A stretch of 64,000 nucleotides of DNA, from positions 186,001 to 250,000 of the forward strand of contig JAHBYF010000005.1 of NCBI GenBank assembly GCA_019636095.1, written 5' to 3'. Both the position numbers and the translations under genes were made by a program. This document shows positions 7,937 to 18,109 of this stretch, piece by piece. Origin of the DNA: Hyphomonadaceae bacterium (lineage in GTDB: Bacteria; Pseudomonadota; Alphaproteobacteria; Caulobacterales; Aquidulcibacteraceae). Each line of letters begins with the position of its first letter. Positions within the stretch are counted from its first letter, which is position 1. Below the pieces are notes generated by a model, which saw only the letters and a list, made by a program, of their open reading frames with translations, was not told the origin of the DNA and searched no databases.

Positions 7937-10612
7937 ATGCCCAGCGTCAACGACATTCGTAAGCAGTTTTTGGATTTCTTCCACGGGCGCGGCCATGAGC
8001 TGCCGGGTTCGTCGTCACTCGTCCCGCAAGACGACCCGACCTTGCTTTTCACCAATGCCGGCATGGTCCAGTTCAAGAATTACTTCACAGGCGCGGCGAA
8101 GCCGCCGTACCCGCGCGCGGCGACGAGCCAGAAGTGCGTCCGCGCTGGGGGCAAACACAACGACCTCGACAATGTCGGTTACACGGCGCGGCATCTCACG
8201 TTCTTCGAGATGCTCGGCAACTTCTCGTTTGGCGACTATTTCAAGGAAGGCGCGATCGACGCCGCGTGGTCGCTCATTACGAAAGACCTTGGCCTGCCGA
8301 AGGATAAGCTGCTCGTCACCATCTATCACGATGACGACGAAGCGGCTTCACTATGGAAAAAGATCGCGGGCCTCGGCGACGACAAGATCATCCGTATCGC
8401 GACCGCCGACAATTTCTGGTCGATGGGCGACACAGGTCCGTGCGGTCCTTGCTCGGAAATCTTCATTGACCGCGGCGACCACATCTTCGGCGGCCCGCCG
8501 GGCTCCAAGGACGAGGACGGCGACCGCTTCCTCGAGTTCTGGAATCTCGTGTTCATGCAATACGAGCAATTCAATGATGGGCGCCCGCGCGAAAAGTTGC
8601 CGAAGCCGTCGATCGATACCGGCATGGGGCTTGAGCGCATCGCGTGCGTGATGCAGGGCGTCGACTCAGTGTTCGACACCGATTTGTTCAAAACGCTGAT
8701 TGCCGCGTCGTGCGACCTTACCAAGACCAAAGCCGAGGGTGACAAGGCGCCGAGCCATAATGTCATCGCCGATCATTTGCGTTCGTCGTGTTTTCTGATC
8801 GCCGACGGCGTTTCTCCCTCGAACGAAGGCCGCGGCTACGTGCTGCGCCGGATCATGCGGCGCGCCATGCGCCATGCGCACATATTGGGCGCGAAAGAGC
8901 CGCTGATGCACCGCTTGGCGCCGACTTTGATCGCCGAGATGGGCGAGGCCTATCCCGAACTGAAACGCGCGCAGCCGGTCATTGAAGCCCAGCTCCGCGA
9001 AGAGGAGGAGCGCTTCCGCCGCACGCTGTCGAACGGCCTGCGCCTGCTGGAGGATGAACTCGCAACCTTGAAGAAGGGCCAGAAGCTCTCGGGCCGCACG
9101 GCGTTCAAGCTCTACGACACGTTCGGCTTTCCGCTCGACCTGACACAAGACATTCTGCGCGGACGTTCGTTGGAAGTGGATGTTTCCGAATACGACGTCG
9201 CGATGCAGGAGCAACGGGATCAGGGCGCGGCGAGTTGGAAGGGCGCGGACGGCGCCGACAATCCGGCGATCTGGCTCTCGATCCTCGAACGCACCAAGGG
9301 CAACGAATTCCTGGGCTACGGCGGCGAAGCGGGCGATGGCGCGGTGACGGCGATCGTCTCTGGCGGCGCCGAGCAACACCAACTGCGCGAAGGTGCGACC
9401 GGCGCGCTGGTGTTCGACCGCACCCCATTCTACGCCGAAAGCGGCGGCCAAGCGGGCGATCATGGCGTGATCAAGTTCGCTAACGGCGCCGAGTTCGTCG
9501 TCGAGGACACGCAGAAGCAGGCGGGCGCGCTGCACGCGCATGTTGGGCGGCTGGTGAAAGGGGCGATCAAGGTTGGCGACAAGGCCAAGCTTGAGATCGA
9601 CCACGAGCGACGGACGAAAATCCGCTCGAACCACTCAGCGACGCACCTGTTGCACGCGGCGCTGCGCAACACGCTTGGTCCGCACGTGACGCAGAAGGGC
9701 TCGTTGGTTGAAGCGGACTATTTCCGGTTCGACTTTAGTAACGGTCAGGCCATGACCGCGGACGAGATCGGCCGCGTCGAAGACGAAGTGAACGCGATCA
9801 TCCGCCAGAACGCGGAAGGCGTGATCAAGGAAATGGCGCCGGCGAAGGCGATCGAAGAGGGCGCGCTGGCGCTGTTCGGCGAAAAGTATGGCGACACCGT
9901 GCGCGTGCTGCGACTTGGCGATGCGTTGGCGCATGATGGCAAGGCGTACTCGGTCGAGCTTTGCGGCGGTACGCATGTGAAGCGCACCGGCGACATTGCG
10001 GTGTTCGCGATCCTCTCCGAAGGCGGCGTCGCCGCCGGCATTCGCCGCATCGAGGCGGCGACGGGCGCGGCTGCGCTGGCGCACTTGAAGGCGCAGGCGG
10101 CGCTGGCAAAGGCGATTGCGTCGAACATCAAAGCGCCGCTCTCGGAGGTGACCGAGCGCGTGTCTCAACTCGCGGATGATCGGCGCAAGCTTGAGCGCGA
10201 ATTGGCCGACACGAAGAAGAAGCTCGCGCTTGCGGGTGGCGGCGGCGGAGCGGCTGCGTCGACGGGACCTGAGAGTGTCGGCGGCGTGTCGGTGCTTGCG
10301 CGCGTGCTTGAGGGCGTGCCGGCGAAGGAGCTGCGTGGGCTTGTCGATGAAGGCAAGAAGTCGATTGGCTCCGGCGTAATTGCCTATATCGGCGTGGAAG
10401 ACGGCAAGGCGGCTTTGGCTGTTGGCGTCACGGACGACCTTAAGGGCAAGGTGAGCGCCGTCGATCTCGTAAAGGCGGGGGTCGCGGCTGTCGGCGGCCA
10501 AGGCGGCGGCGGGCGTCCCGACATGGCGCAAGGTGGCGGACCGAACGGCGCTGAAGCAGCGAAAGCGCTTGAGGCGATCCGCACCGCGCTGCAGGGCGCG
10601 CTGGCGGCGTGA
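7937..10612 (+). CDS. alaS: Alanine--tRNA ligase
   Basis: Charges tRNA-Ala; 891 residues, full length. It has class II motif 1 ([16 protein letters not shown]), motif 2/3 surroundings ([23 protein letters not shown]), the editing domain with [11 protein letters not shown] and the zinc ligand Cys-Gly-Gly-Thr-His ([11 protein letters not shown]), and the C-Ala domain with a glycine-rich GGGGGAA linker and [15 protein letters not shown] near the end. A hairpin stands directly before the start codon. The last four bases overlap the next gene (GTGA), suggesting translational coupling. Confidence 0.98.
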   Translation: MPSVNDIRKQFLDFFHGRGHELPGSSSLVPQDDPTLLFTNAGMVQFKNYFTGAAKPPYPRAATSQKCVRAGGKHNDLDNVGYTARHLTFFEMLGNFSFGDYFKEGAIDAAWSLITKDLGLPKDKLLVTIYHDDDEAASLWKKIAGLGDDKIIRIATADNFWSMGDTGPCGPCSEIFIDRGDHIFGGPPGSKDEDGDRFLEFWNLVFMQYEQFNDGRPREKLPKPSIDTGMGLERIACVMQGVDSVFDTDLFKTLIAASCDLTKTKAEGDKAPSHNVIADHLRSSCFLIADGVSPSNEGRGYVLRRIMRRAMRHAHILGAKEPLMHRLAPTLIAEMGEAYPELKRAQPVIEAQLREEEERFRRTLSNGLRLLEDELATLKKGQKLSGRTAFKLYDTFGFPLDLTQDILRGRSLEVDVSEYDVAMQEQRDQGAASWKGADGADNPAIWLSILERTKGNEFLGYGGEAGDGAVTAIVSGGAEQHQLREGATGALVFDRTPFYAESGGQAGDHGVIKFANGAEFVVEDTQKQAGALHAHVGRLVKGAIKVGDKAKLEIDHERRTKIRSNHSATHLLHAALRNTLGPHVTQKGSLVEADYFRFDFSNGQAMTADEIGRVEDEVNAIIRQNAEGVIKEMAPAKAIEEGALALFGEKYGDTVRVLRLGDALAHDGKAYSVELCGGTHVKRTGDIAVFAILSEGGVAAGIRRIEAATGAAALAHLKAQAALAKAIASNIKAPLSEVTERVSQLADDRRKLERELADTKKKLALAGGGGGAAASTGPESVGGVSVLARVLEGVPAKELRGLVDEGKKSIGSGVIAYIGVEDGKAALAVGVTDDLKGKVSAVDLVKAGVAAVGGQGGGGRPDMAQGGGPNGAEAAKALEAIRTALQGALAA

Positions 10613-11121
10613 GCGAGATTGTCTATCGTGATGCGCGTGCAGCTGACGCAGAAGCGTTGGGCGCGTTCGCGGAGCGCACGTTTACCGAGACGTTCGGCCA
10701 TCTCTATCCGCCGGAAGACTTAGCGGCGTACGTTGAAGCCAAGTATCCGGCGCACGTGGTGGCGGCGGAACTTGGCGATCCGAACGTGCGCTACGTGCTG
10801 GCGCAGCGTAAGGGCGCGATCGTTGGCTATTCGAAGCTCGGGGTCGTCGACATGGATGTCGACGCGACCGACGCGCTCGAATTGCACCGGCTCTATGTCG
10901 ATGCGTCGGTAAAAGGCGCGGGGGTTGCGAAGGCGTTGATGGATGATGGACTCGCTTGGGCGCGCGGCAAGGGCGCGAAGGTGATGTATCTCAGCGTCTG
11001 GGAAAACAACGCACGCGCGCAGGCGTTCTACAAACGCTACGGTTTCGAACACGTTGGCGAACACAAGTTCATGGTCGGCCGCGTGGCGGATCGCGATTTC
11101 ATCTGGCGCTTAGCGCTGTGA
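10609..11121 (+). CDS. GNAT family N-acetyltransferase
   Basis: A 170-residue acetyltransferase. The acetyl-CoA-binding motif A is [21 protein letters not shown] (pattern R-x-x-G-x-G/A), followed by a helix and the FYKRYGF motif near residue 140. The substrate is unknown. The start is a GTG overlapping the alaS stop by four bases, so it is very likely co-translated with alaS. An acetyltransferase behind a tRNA synthetase could act on a metabolite or a protein; the sequence does not say which. Confidence 0.85.
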   Translation: MSEIVYRDARAADAEALGAFAERTFTETFGHLYPPEDLAAYVEAKYPAHVVAAELGDPNVRYVLAQRKGAIVGYSKLGVVDMDVDATDALELHRLYVDASVKGAGVAKALMDDGLAWARGKGAKVMYLSVWENNARAQAFYKRYGFEHVGEHKFMVGRVADRDFIWRLAL

Positions 11122-11135
11122 TGGCGGCGATGCCG

Positions 11136-11198
11136 TGACTCAATTCGAGTCAGTAACGTCTCGGAAACCAAATCAGCCGTTTTTGGACGACTCGATTC
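11136..11198. promoter_or_regulatory. Cluster of four GANTC sites before an unknown gene
   Basis: GANTC is the target of the cell-cycle methylase CcrM, read by GcrA in Caulobacterales. Four copies lie within 63 bases: 11137-11141, 11147-11151, 11189-11193 and 11194-11198. The first two form a perfect inverted repeat TGACTC-AATTC-GAGTCA. The cluster ends 18 bases before a start codon. Regulation is inferred from the site pattern only. Confidence 0.5.
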
Positions 11199-11216
11199 GG
11201 TTGTGGGGACGCCCGG

Positions 11217-11558
11217 ATGACACAGAACGATGCGCTGGCAGCTTTTCTTGGGCCAGAGCTTTTTGAGCGGCTCGATTGGGGCCAGCTCTCGGACCAGCAA
11301 CGTGACGCGATTCTCTCGGTGTTCCGAGTCGGATTAGGCGCCGGGGTGCAGTCGGGCGCTGTTTCGACGATTGACGCCGTGCTGGCGCGGGGAAAGGTGC
11401 TGATCTGCGAGGACGGTTCGCACTGGCAGGCGCGCGAGCGCGATGATGCGGAGCTGATCGAAGATTGGGGCGCGGGTTCGCTGGTGGCGATCCATCGTCA
11501 GCTGGTCTATCGGCTCGACCCTTACCAAGCGGCAGAGGTTGAGTTGTTGCGCCTCTGA
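11217..11558 (+). CDS. Unknown 113-residue protein behind a GANTC cluster
   Basis: I do not recognise this protein. It starts MTQNDALAAFLG, is acidic and soluble with no signal or membrane helix, and is predicted to be helical in the first 50 residues and beta-rich afterwards (KVLICEDGSHWQARER). It stands alone between the alaS-GNAT pair and an enoyl-CoA hydratase. Its promoter region carries four GANTC sites, so its expression may follow chromosome methylation state during the cell cycle. Confidence 0.65.
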   Translation: MTQNDALAAFLGPELFERLDWGQLSDQQRDAILSVFRVGLGAGVQSGAVSTIDAVLARGKVLICEDGSHWQARERDDAELIEDWGAGSLVAIHRQLVYRLDPYQAAEVELLRL

Positions 11559-11593
11559 GCGCTAGCGTAGCGGTTCATTGCGGAGCCGCATCA

Positions 11594-12481
11594 ATGTCTG
11601 CCTACGAAACTATCAAACTCGACGTCGCCGATGGCGTCGCCACCATGACGCTCAACCGGCCGGACCGGATGAATGCGTTCACCGATCAGATGGTGCGCGA
11701 CATGATCGCGGGCTTTGACGAGACCGATGCGAACGATGATGTGCGCGCCGTGATCGTCACCGGCGAGGGACGCGCGTTCTGCGCCGGCGCTGATCTGGGC
11801 TCAGGCGGGGCGACATTCGACTACGAGAAGCGGCTGGCGGCGCGCGATGGCGGCGCGAGTAAGTTCGATCCTGATCGCGCACGCGATGGCGGCGGGCAGG
11901 TCGGCATCCGCATCTATGAAAGCCTGAAGCCCGTGATTGCGGCGATCAATGGCGCTGCGGTCGGCGTCGGCGCGACGATGACGTTGCCGATGGATATTCG
12001 CCTCGCTGTGCCGGGCGCGAAGATGGGCTTCGTGTTCGCGCGACGCGGAATCGTGCCGGAGACGCTGTCGTCCTACTTCTTGCCGCGGCTCGTCGGGGTG
12101 TCGACGGCGCTTGAGTGGACGATGACGGGGCGCGTGTTCACCAGCGAAGAAGCGAAGGAGCGCGGGCTGGTGCGCTCACTGCATGCGCCGGAGGAATTGT
12201 TGCCGGCGGCGCGGGCGCTGGCGCGCGAGATCGCAGACAACACCGCGCCGGTTTCGGTCGCGCTGTCGCGGCGGATGATTTTGGATATGCTCGACGCCGG
12301 GCATCCGATGGAGGCGCATCGGCTAGAGAGCCGCTTGATGGTCGCGCGCGGGCAGGCGGGCGATGCCAAAGAAGGGGTGACGTCCTTCTTGGAGAAGCGC
12401 ACTCCGGCTTATCCGGACAAAGTGTCGACGGATATGCCGCAGCCCTATCCGTGGCGGCCGACGCCGCCGTTCAAGGGCTAG
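11594..12481 (+). CDS. Enoyl-CoA hydratase/isomerase (crotonase) family protein
   Basis: 295-residue crotonase-fold enzyme acting on acyl-CoA thioesters. The oxyanion-hole segments are present: GRAFCAGADLGSGG near residue 60, and INGAAVGVGATMTLPMDIRLA near 120. The GIVPETLSSYFLPRLVG stretch carries a Glu at the usual catalytic position. It is slightly longer than simple hydratases (about 260), with a 30-residue insertion after the first oxyanion loop and a proline-rich tail. The substrate chain cannot be stated. It overlaps the stop of a convergent GNAT gene by four bases. Confidence 0.88.
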   Translation: MSAYETIKLDVADGVATMTLNRPDRMNAFTDQMVRDMIAGFDETDANDDVRAVIVTGEGRAFCAGADLGSGGATFDYEKRLAARDGGASKFDPDRARDGGGQVGIRIYESLKPVIAAINGAAVGVGATMTLPMDIRLAVPGAKMGFVFARRGIVPETLSSYFLPRLVGVSTALEWTMTGRVFTSEEAKERGLVRSLHAPEELLPAARALAREIADNTAPVSVALSRRMILDMLDAGHPMEAHRLESRLMVARGQAGDAKEGVTSFLEKRTPAYPDKVSTDMPQPYPWRPTPPFKG

Positions 12482-12924
12482 CGCCGGTACTGGATGAAAC
12501 CGCGGTTCTGCGCGACTTTGTCGTAGAGTGCGCGGGCGGTGGTGTTGGACTCGTGGGTGAGCCAGTAGACGCGCTCAGCGCCGTATTGGTCGGCGAGCGC
12601 ATACACCGCTTCAATCAGCGCGCGCGCGACGCCGCGATTGCGTGCGGTGGGCGCGACGAAGAGATCTTCGAGATAGCAGAAGTCGCCGATCGCCCAGGTG
12701 CCGCGGTGGAAGACGATATTGGTGAAGCCGAGGAGGCCGCCATCTTCGTCTTCTGCGACAAGGCATTGCATCGGCTCAGCAGGGTCGTGGAAGCGTGACC
12801 ATGTTGCGTCGGTGACGGCGTGCGGCAGTTCTGAATTGTAAAACTCAAGATAGCCGGCCCAGAGTGCTTCCCAGGCCGGCCGGTCTTGTTGTTGCGCTTC
12901 GCGGATGACGAAGCCTTCGTTCAC
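12478..12924 (-). CDS. GNAT family N-acetyltransferase
   Basis: 148-residue acetyltransferase of the small GNAT type. The core is [26 protein letters not shown], with the R-N-R-G-V-A acetyl-CoA loop, then [20 protein letters not shown]. The substrate is unknown. Its start codon overlaps the icd stop by four bases (ATGA on the minus strand), so it is translated with isocitrate dehydrogenase. That link may be only transcriptional convenience. Confidence 0.85.
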   Translation of the reverse strand: MNEGFVIREAQQQDRPAWEALWAGYLEFYNSELPHAVTDATWSRFHDPAEPMQCLVAEDEDGGLLGFTNIVFHRGTWAIGDFCYLEDLFVAPTARNRGVARALIEAVYALADQYGAERVYWLTHESNTTARALYDKVAQNRGFIQYRR

Positions 12925-14138
12925 GCCTTGCCCATTGCCTTGTCGACGTTGTCGGCGATGGCGTCGAGAAAGCCTTCGGTGGTGAGCCAGGTTTGGTTGT
13001 CACCAACGAGGACGGCGAGGTCCTTGGTCATCTTGCCGGACTCAACCGTGTCGACCGTGATCTTCTCGAGGCGCAGCGCGTAGTCGATGAGCGCTTGGTT
13101 ACCATCGAGCTTGCCGCGATGGGCGAGGCCGCGTGTCCAGGCGAAGATCGAGGCGACGGAGTTCGTTGATGTCGGCTCGCCTTTTTGGTGCTGACGATAG
13201 TGGCGTGTCACGGTGCCGTGCGCGGCTTCCGCCTCCATCGTCTTGCCGTCCGGCGTGATCAGCACCGAGGTCATGAGGCCCAGCGAACCGAAGCCTTGGG
13301 CAACGGTGTCGGACTGCACGTCGCCATCGTAGTTCTTGCAGGCCCAGACGTAGCCGCCCGACCACTTCAGCGCCGAGGCGACCATGTCGTCGATCAGGCG
13401 GTGTTCGTAAGTGAGTTTGCGCTTGTCGAATTCGGCCTTGAACTCGGCGTCAAAGATTTCCTGGAAGATGTCCTTGAAGCGGCCGTCATAGGCTTTGAGG
13501 ATCGTGTTCTTGGTCGAAAGGTAGACCGGGTAGTTCTTCAAGATGCCATAGTTGAACGAGGCGCGGGCGAAGTCCTTGATGCTCTCATCGAGGTTGTACA
13601 TCGCCATGGTGACGCCAGAGCCAGGCGCCTTGAACACTTCCTTTTCGATGACCGTGCCATCGTCGCCGACGAACTTGATCGACAGCGTGCCCTTGGTCGG
13701 GAATTTGAAATCGGTGGCGCGGTATTGATCGCCGAAGGCGTGACGGCCAACGACGATCGGTTGCGTCCAGCCGGGCACGAGACGCGGCACGTTCTTGCAG
13801 ATGATCGGTTCGCGGAAGATGACGCCGCCGAGGATGTTGCGGATCGTGCCGTTGGGCGACTTCCACATTTCCTTGAGACCGAACTCTTTCACCCGCGCTT
13901 CGTCAGGCGTGATGGTGGCGCACTTGACGGCGACGCCGTACTGCTTGGTGGCGTTGGCGGCGTCGATGGTGATTTGGTCGTTGGTTGCGTCGCGACTTTC
14001 GACGCCAAGGTCATAATATTTCAGGTCGATGTCGAGGTACGGGTAGATCAGGCGCTCCTTGATCAGCGCCCAGATGATCCGGGTCATCTCGTCGCCGTCC
14101 ATATCGACGACCGGATTGTCCACCTTAATCTTCGCCAT
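12921..14138 (-). CDS. icd: Isocitrate dehydrogenase (NADP-dependent)
   Basis: Converts isocitrate to 2-oxoglutarate and CO2 in the TCA cycle; 405 residues. The N-terminus [20 protein letters not shown] and the segments [21 protein letters not shown] and [16 protein letters not shown] are typical of the dimeric, eukaryotic-type (type II) NADP-IDH found in alphaproteobacteria, not the E. coli type. Metal-binding Asp residues appear in DDMVAS, and the NADP-binding region is [16 protein letters not shown]. The GNAT gene is coupled to its end. Confidence 0.96.
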   Translation of the reverse strand: MAKIKVDNPVVDMDGDEMTRIIWALIKERLIYPYLDIDLKYYDLGVESRDATNDQITIDAANATKQYGVAVKCATITPDEARVKEFGLKEMWKSPNGTIRNILGGVIFREPIICKNVPRLVPGWTQPIVVGRHAFGDQYRATDFKFPTKGTLSIKFVGDDGTVIEKEVFKAPGSGVTMAMYNLDESIKDFARASFNYGILKNYPVYLSTKNTILKAYDGRFKDIFQEIFDAEFKAEFDKRKLTYEHRLIDDMVASALKWSGGYVWACKNYDGDVQSDTVAQGFGSLGLMTSVLITPDGKTMEAEAAHGTVTRHYRQHQKGEPTSTNSVASIFAWTRGLAHRGKLDGNQALIDYALRLEKITVDTVESGKMTKDLAVLVGDNQTWLTTEGFLDAIADNVDKAMGKA

Positions 14139-14219
14139 GCCCTAGTACCTTTCGCGTTCGGGGATTTGCGCGGGTGGTAGCAGCTTGGCGGCGGGGCGCA
14201 AACTGCGGCGGGACGCCCC

Positions 14220-14600
14220 TTAGTGGCGCGCCTGTGAGATGGCGTCGAGTTCGGCGGCGCTCAGGATTTCATACTCATCGGGCTGGGTGACAGCAGCGTT
14301 GAGCGGAATGCCAGCGTCCTGCACGGCTCGGCGCCGGACTGGTGCGGGTTGAGGGCCCGCGAGGTCGGCCGCGATTTCCACGATCGCGGCGTCAGGCGTG
14401 ATCGACGGGAGGGGTGGCGCCGCGACCCTTTGATTTGGCGTGTGCAACACGGGTTGCGGCGCCATGTCCGGCGCGAGCCAGCTGGCGGCGATGATCCCGG
14501 TGATGACGACGCCCAGCAGCACGAAGTGACGCAAGGTCCATGACCTTGCGCGCCCGCGCTTGCGGCGCGGCGTCGGATGCTGAATGACGTTTGCGGACAT
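14220..14600 (-). CDS. Unknown single-pass membrane protein
   Basis: 126 residues starting MSANVIQHPTPRRKRGRARS. A strongly basic N-terminus is followed by one hydrophobic helix (HFVLLGVVITGIIAASWLA, about 24-43) and a proline/alanine-rich outer part ending in a short acidic region (PDEYEILSAAELDAI). By the positive-inside rule the C-terminus is outside. The start at 14600 is preferred over a longer frame that would run through the start of the divergent trmJ gene. No family recognised. Confidence 0.55.
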   Translation of the reverse strand: MSANVIQHPTPRRKRGRARSWTLRHFVLLGVVITGIIAASWLAPDMAPQPVLHTPNQRVAAPPLPSITPDAAIVEIAADLAGPQPAPVRRRAVQDAGIPLNAAVTQPDEYEILSAAELDAISQARH

Positions 14601-14621
14601 GTCCCGATACGGCCCCGAGCA

Positions 14622-15407
14622 ATGACACGCGCACGAAACATGCCGCCGCCAATTGAAGATGCGTGGCCTGCGGTCTGCCTTGTGCGTCCCCAAATGGGGG
14701 AAAATATCGGCGCGGTTGCGAGGGTTTTGTTGAATTTCGGCTTGGTTTCTCTGCGCCTCGTGGCGCCGCGCGATCGTTGGCCAAACCCGAAAGCGGAGGT
14801 GGTCGCGGTTGGCGCCGATCAGGTTCTGAAGGCGGCAAAGGTCGAATGGAAGATCGAAGACGCGCTCGCCGACGCAACTTTAGTGCTCGCCGCGACAGCG
14901 CGCCCCCGCGGGTTGGAAAAGCCGGTGTGGGGTCCGCGAGAGGCGGCGACGAAATTGCGTGCAGCGATCGCTGCCGGTGAGCGCCCTGTGGTGATGTTCG
15001 GGCCCGAAGCGTCAGGGATGGAGACCGATGAGATAGCGCGCGCGGACGCGATCCTGACGCTCCCGGTCAATCCGGCTTTTGCGTCGCTCAATCTGGCGAA
15101 CGCGGTGGCCGTGTTTGCGTATGCCTACGCCGAGGCGCGGCAGGAAACGGACACTCCAGCCTGGTTTCGCGACAGCGACAGCCCGCCCGCGACACAGGAA
15201 GAACTCGACGCCATGTTCGTCCATCTTGAACAAGAACTTGAACGTGGGCGGTTTTTTCACCCGATGGATAAGGCGCCGCTGATGAAGCGCAACCTCCGAT
15301 CGTTGTTCATGCGCACGCGCCTGACGCAGCAGGAGGCGCAGACACTGAGGGGCGTAATCAAGGCCCTGACCATCGGCCGGGGCGGGCGCAAGAAAGATGA
15401 CCTCTAG
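14622..15407 (+). CDS. trmJ: tRNA 2'-O-methyltransferase TrmJ-like (SpoU family)
   Basis: SAM-dependent RNA ribose methylase with the SPOUT trefoil knot; TrmJ methylates position 32 of tRNAs. Motif 1 is MGENIGAVARVLLNFG, motif 2 is VVMFGPEASGMETDEI, and motif 3 is LPVNPAFASLNLANAVAVFAYAY. A C-terminal extension of about 90 residues includes PMDKAPLMKRNLRSLFMR, as in TrmJ. Starts at 14622 (MTRARN) and 14640 (MPPPIED) are both possible; the ATG at 14577 would overlap the divergent gene. The length of about 261 fits TrmJ. Confidence 0.88.
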   Translation: MTRARNMPPPIEDAWPAVCLVRPQMGENIGAVARVLLNFGLVSLRLVAPRDRWPNPKAEVVAVGADQVLKAAKVEWKIEDALADATLVLAATARPRGLEKPVWGPREAATKLRAAIAAGERPVVMFGPEASGMETDEIARADAILTLPVNPAFASLNLANAVAVFAYAYAEARQETDTPAWFRDSDSPPATQEELDAMFVHLEQELERGRFFHPMDKAPLMKRNLRSLFMRTRLTQQEAQTLRGVIKALTIGRGGRKKDDL

Positions 15408-15438
15408 GAAATGACTTTACCCGCGCTGGGGGAATTGC

Positions 15439-15447
15439 TTATCCACA
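15439..15447 (+). promoter_or_regulatory. Single DnaA-box sequence
   Basis: TTATCCACA, a perfect match to the consensus DnaA box, stands in the short gap between trmJ and the next gene. Only one copy is present, so it is not an origin. It could be a DnaA titration or regulatory site, or chance. Confidence 0.3.
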
Positions 15448-15469
15448 GGGGTGGGGACTTTGGGACCGC

Positions 15470-16000
15470 ATGCTGAAGACAAAGCGCCGACCACAAAAGG
15501 CTGAGCCACGTGCGCCATCGCGTGAACTCGCGCCCTGGGGCGGCGAAGTCGTCGATGTCGACCGCTTCTATGCGGAGAGCTGGATCGATCTGTTGAACCG
15601 GCAGCGTTGGCTCTCGAAGAAACTCAAGCTTGAGACCGCGCCGTGGCAGGTCGATCAAAACGCCGGCATCATTCAGTTCGAGCGCAAGGATGGCGCGCTG
15701 GTGACGGCGCCGATCCAAATCATCGGCGCGTGGAATCCACGTACGACGATGTTCCGTTGGGCATGGGACCATCCGATGGTGTTGCAGCGTCTGCGCAATG
15801 ACGCCGAGCGCACGCGTTGGTTTGGGGACAAGCACGGTCTCGAAGAGCTGACGCAAAAAGCACTCAAGATGGACGAAAAAGAAGCGTGGCAGATGACTGC
15901 GCTGGCGATGAAGGTGAACGGCTCGCACGGCGTGTACCGCGCGCCGACGGAAGGGCCAGTGATCTTCATGACGCTCGGCGAACCGAAGGTGCGGAAGTAG
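15470..16000 (+). CDS. DUF6882-like protein of unknown function
   Basis: 176 residues, soluble, with a basic N-terminus. Features are aromatic-rich: FRWAWDHPMVLQRLRNDAER near residue 85 and AWQMTALAMKVNGSHGVYRA near 140, ending PVIFMTLGEPKVRK. This pattern resembles the DUF6882 proteins, for which no function is known to me; the assignment is from memory and tentative. It is preceded by a single DnaA-box sequence 22 bases before the ATG and ends five bases before a convergent exporter gene. Confidence 0.6.
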   Translation: MLKTKRRPQKAEPRAPSRELAPWGGEVVDVDRFYAESWIDLLNRQRWLSKKLKLETAPWQVDQNAGIIQFERKDGALVTAPIQIIGAWNPRTTMFRWAWDHPMVLQRLRNDAERTRWFGDKHGLEELTQKALKMDEKEAWQMTALAMKVNGSHGVYRAPTEGPVIFMTLGEPKVRK

Positions 16001-16005
16001 CGCGC

Positions 16006-16629
16006 TTAGGCGCGTGACGCGGCTAACCTCAAACCAAACGCGATGAAGAGGCCGCCGGTGATGCGGTCGAGCGTCTTAATGACGTTGGGGCGCCGAAGAG
16101 CGCGGCCAAGTGGGACGGTGGCTGCGGTGAGCGTGGCGAACCACACGACTGAAAGCGCGATGTGCACGCTCGCCAGGAAGAACGAGTAGAGGGCAACGTT
16201 GGCGCCGTGCGGAATGAATTGCGGTAGGAACGTCACGTAGAAGACGCCGATCTTCGGGTTGGTGATGTTGGTGAAGAAGCCCGCGCGCATGGCAGCGAAG
16301 CCCTTGGCGCCGGGCGTGTCTTGATCGGCCCACGCGGTGCGCGGCGTGATGAGCATCTTGAGGCCAAGCCACACGAGATACGCCGCGCCCGCCCACTTCA
16401 GGATCGTGTAAACGAGTTCGGACGCCTGCAGCAGCGCGCCAAGACCGAGCGAAACCGCGCCAGCCCAGATGAGACAGCCGATCGAGATGCCGATGCCAGC
16501 GAAGAGCGCGGATCGCGGGCCCTCGGTCGCGGCCGAGGGCAGCACCATGGCGGTGTCGACGCCAGGCGTGATGGTGAGCAGCGTGGCCGCAGCGATGAAT
16601 GCGAGGAAGAGGCCGGGGTCGAAGATCAT
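16006..16629 (-). CDS. LysE family exporter
   Basis: Inner-membrane exporter of amino acids or related small molecules (LysE/RhtB superfamily), 207 residues with about six hydrophobic segments. The family opening [23 protein letters not shown] and the [22 protein letters not shown] segment with its NPK motif are clear. The exported substrate is not predictable. The start codon overlaps the rimO stop by four bases, so the two are in one transcript; the pairing may be accidental. Confidence 0.9.
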   Translation of the reverse strand: MIFDPGLFLAFIAAATLLTITPGVDTAMVLPSAATEGPRSALFAGIGISIGCLIWAGAVSLGLGALLQASELVYTILKWAGAAYLVWLGLKMLITPRTAWADQDTPGAKGFAAMRAGFFTNITNPKIGVFYVTFLPQFIPHGANVALYSFFLASVHIALSVVWFATLTAATVPLGRALRRPNVIKTLDRITGGLFIAFGLRLAASRA

Positions 16630-17969
16630 TCTTCGACGAGCGCGCCAACCATTTCGTGGCCTTCGCCGCCTAGGATTTCGAGTTGGGTGATCGTGCCTTC
16701 GGCGATTTCGTCTTCGCTATCGACGTAGGTGACGCCGTCGATTTCGGGCGCGTCGGCTTTGGTGCGGAAGGCGTAGGCTTCGGCGTCTTCGTCCCAGCCG
16801 TCGCAGATGGCGTCGACAGTCTTGCCGATCATGGATTGGAGGCGCTGGTGCGCGAGCGCGGTCTGCACTTCCATGAAGCGGTCGTAGCGCTCGTCGACAT
16901 CGTCCTGATCCACGTGATCAGGGAGATCGCGTGAGGGTGCCCCGTCGACGTTTTCGTATTTGAAGACGCCGGCGCGATCGATCTCGGCTTCTTCGATGAA
17001 ATCGAGCAGCGTTTCGAAATCGTCCTCGGTTTCACCGGGGAAGCCGACGATGAAGCTCGAACGGATGGTGAGGTCGGGGCAGATCTGGCGCCACTTCTTG
17101 ATGCGATCGAGTGCTTTGTCCTGGTTCGCGGGACGGCGCATGGCTTTCAGCACATTCGGTGAGGCGTGCTGGAACGGGATGTCGAGGTACGGCAGCACTT
17201 TGCCTTCGGCCATGAGGCCGACGACTTCGTCGACGTGTGGGTACGGATAGACGTAGTGGAGGCGGACCCAGGCGCCCAAGTCGCCGAGCTCTTTGCAGAG
17301 ATCGTAGAACTTGGCGCGGACCATGCGGTCCTTCCATTTGCTCTCGGCGTATTTGACGTCGACGCCATAGGCCGACGTGTCTTGGCTGATGACGAGCAGT
17401 TCTTTGACGCCGGCTTTCACCAGCGACTCTGCTTCTTTCAGCACAGCGTTCGCGGGGCGTGAGACGAGGTCGCCGCGGATGCTCGGGATGATGCAGAAGG
17501 TGCAGCGATTGTTGCAGCCTTCGGAAATCTTCAGATACGCGTAGTGGCGCGGCGTGAAGCGGAAGCCGCCTTCCGGCACCAGATCGATTTTCGGATCGTG
17601 GACTTGCGGCAGGTGCGTGTGCACGGCGCCAACGACGGCTTCGTATTGGTGTGGGCCGGTGACTTCGAGCACCTTGGGGTGCGTGTCGCGGATCAGCGTT
17701 TCTTCTTTGCCGAGGCAGCCGGTGACGATGACCTTGCCGTTCTCGGCGATGGCTTCGCCGATGGCGTCGAGGCTTTCGGCTTTGGCGCTATCGAGGAAGC
17801 CGCAGGTGTTCACGACGACGAGGTCGGCGCCTTCGTAAGAGCCGCTCAGCTGATAGCCCTCGGAGCGCAGGCGCGTGATGATGCGCTCGCTGTCGACGAG
17901 GGCTTTGGGGCAGCCGAGCGAAACGACGCCGATGGTGGGGGCTTTTGCGGACATTGAGGGCGGGCTCAT
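16626..17969 (-). CDS. rimO: Ribosomal protein uS12 methylthiotransferase RimO
   Basis: Radical-SAM enzyme that adds a methylthio group to the conserved Asp of ribosomal protein S12. The N-terminal UPF0004 domain has Cys20 ([12 protein letters not shown]), Cys56 (NTCGF) and Cys85 (TGCLGK), which bind one 4Fe-4S cluster. The radical-SAM cluster is Cys152, Cys156 and Cys159 (CNNRCTFC). A TRAM-like domain closes the protein (about residues 375-447). SLGCPK-LVDSE separates RimO from MiaB. ATGs at 17969 and 17954 and a TTG at 17993 are possible starts; none has a strong ribosome site. Confidence 0.94.
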   Translation of the reverse strand: MSPPSMSAKAPTIGVVSLGCPKALVDSERIITRLRSEGYQLSGSYEGADLVVVNTCGFLDSAKAESLDAIGEAIAENGKVIVTGCLGKEETLIRDTHPKVLEVTGPHQYEAVVGAVHTHLPQVHDPKIDLVPEGGFRFTPRHYAYLKISEGCNNRCTFCIIPSIRGDLVSRPANAVLKEAESLVKAGVKELLVISQDTSAYGVDVKYAESKWKDRMVRAKFYDLCKELGDLGAWVRLHYVYPYPHVDEVVGLMAEGKVLPYLDIPFQHASPNVLKAMRRPANQDKALDRIKKWRQICPDLTIRSSFIVGFPGETEDDFETLLDFIEEAEIDRAGVFKYENVDGAPSRDLPDHVDQDDVDERYDRFMEVQTALAHQRLQSMIGKTVDAICDGWDEDAEAYAFRTKADAPEIDGVTYVDSEDEIAEGTITQLEILGGEGHEMVGALVEE

Positions 17970-17979
17970 AGCGTGCTGC

Positions 17980-17991
17980 GGGCTTAAGCCC
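17980..17991. promoter_or_regulatory. 12-bp perfect palindrome before rimO
   Basis: GGGCTTAAGCCC lies 11 bases before the chosen rimO ATG. A dyad at this place could be an operator or chance; the central TTAA resembles only half of a CtrA site. No function can be assigned. Confidence 0.25.
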
Positions 17992-18109
17992 AAGTGGCTG
18001 CGCTGAAGAATAGTGGCGGTTTGGCGAGAGCTGGCTACGGTGTCACTGCTGGATGGGGGAAGCTTATGACGCGTGAACGTGGTTGGCGGCCGCTAGGAGC
18101 AACGACGCC

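Noticed and set aside
15439..15447. Replication origin near the DnaA box
   Set aside because: Only one box, no AT-rich unwinding region, no origin-linked genes (dnaA, hemE, parAB, gidA) nearby.
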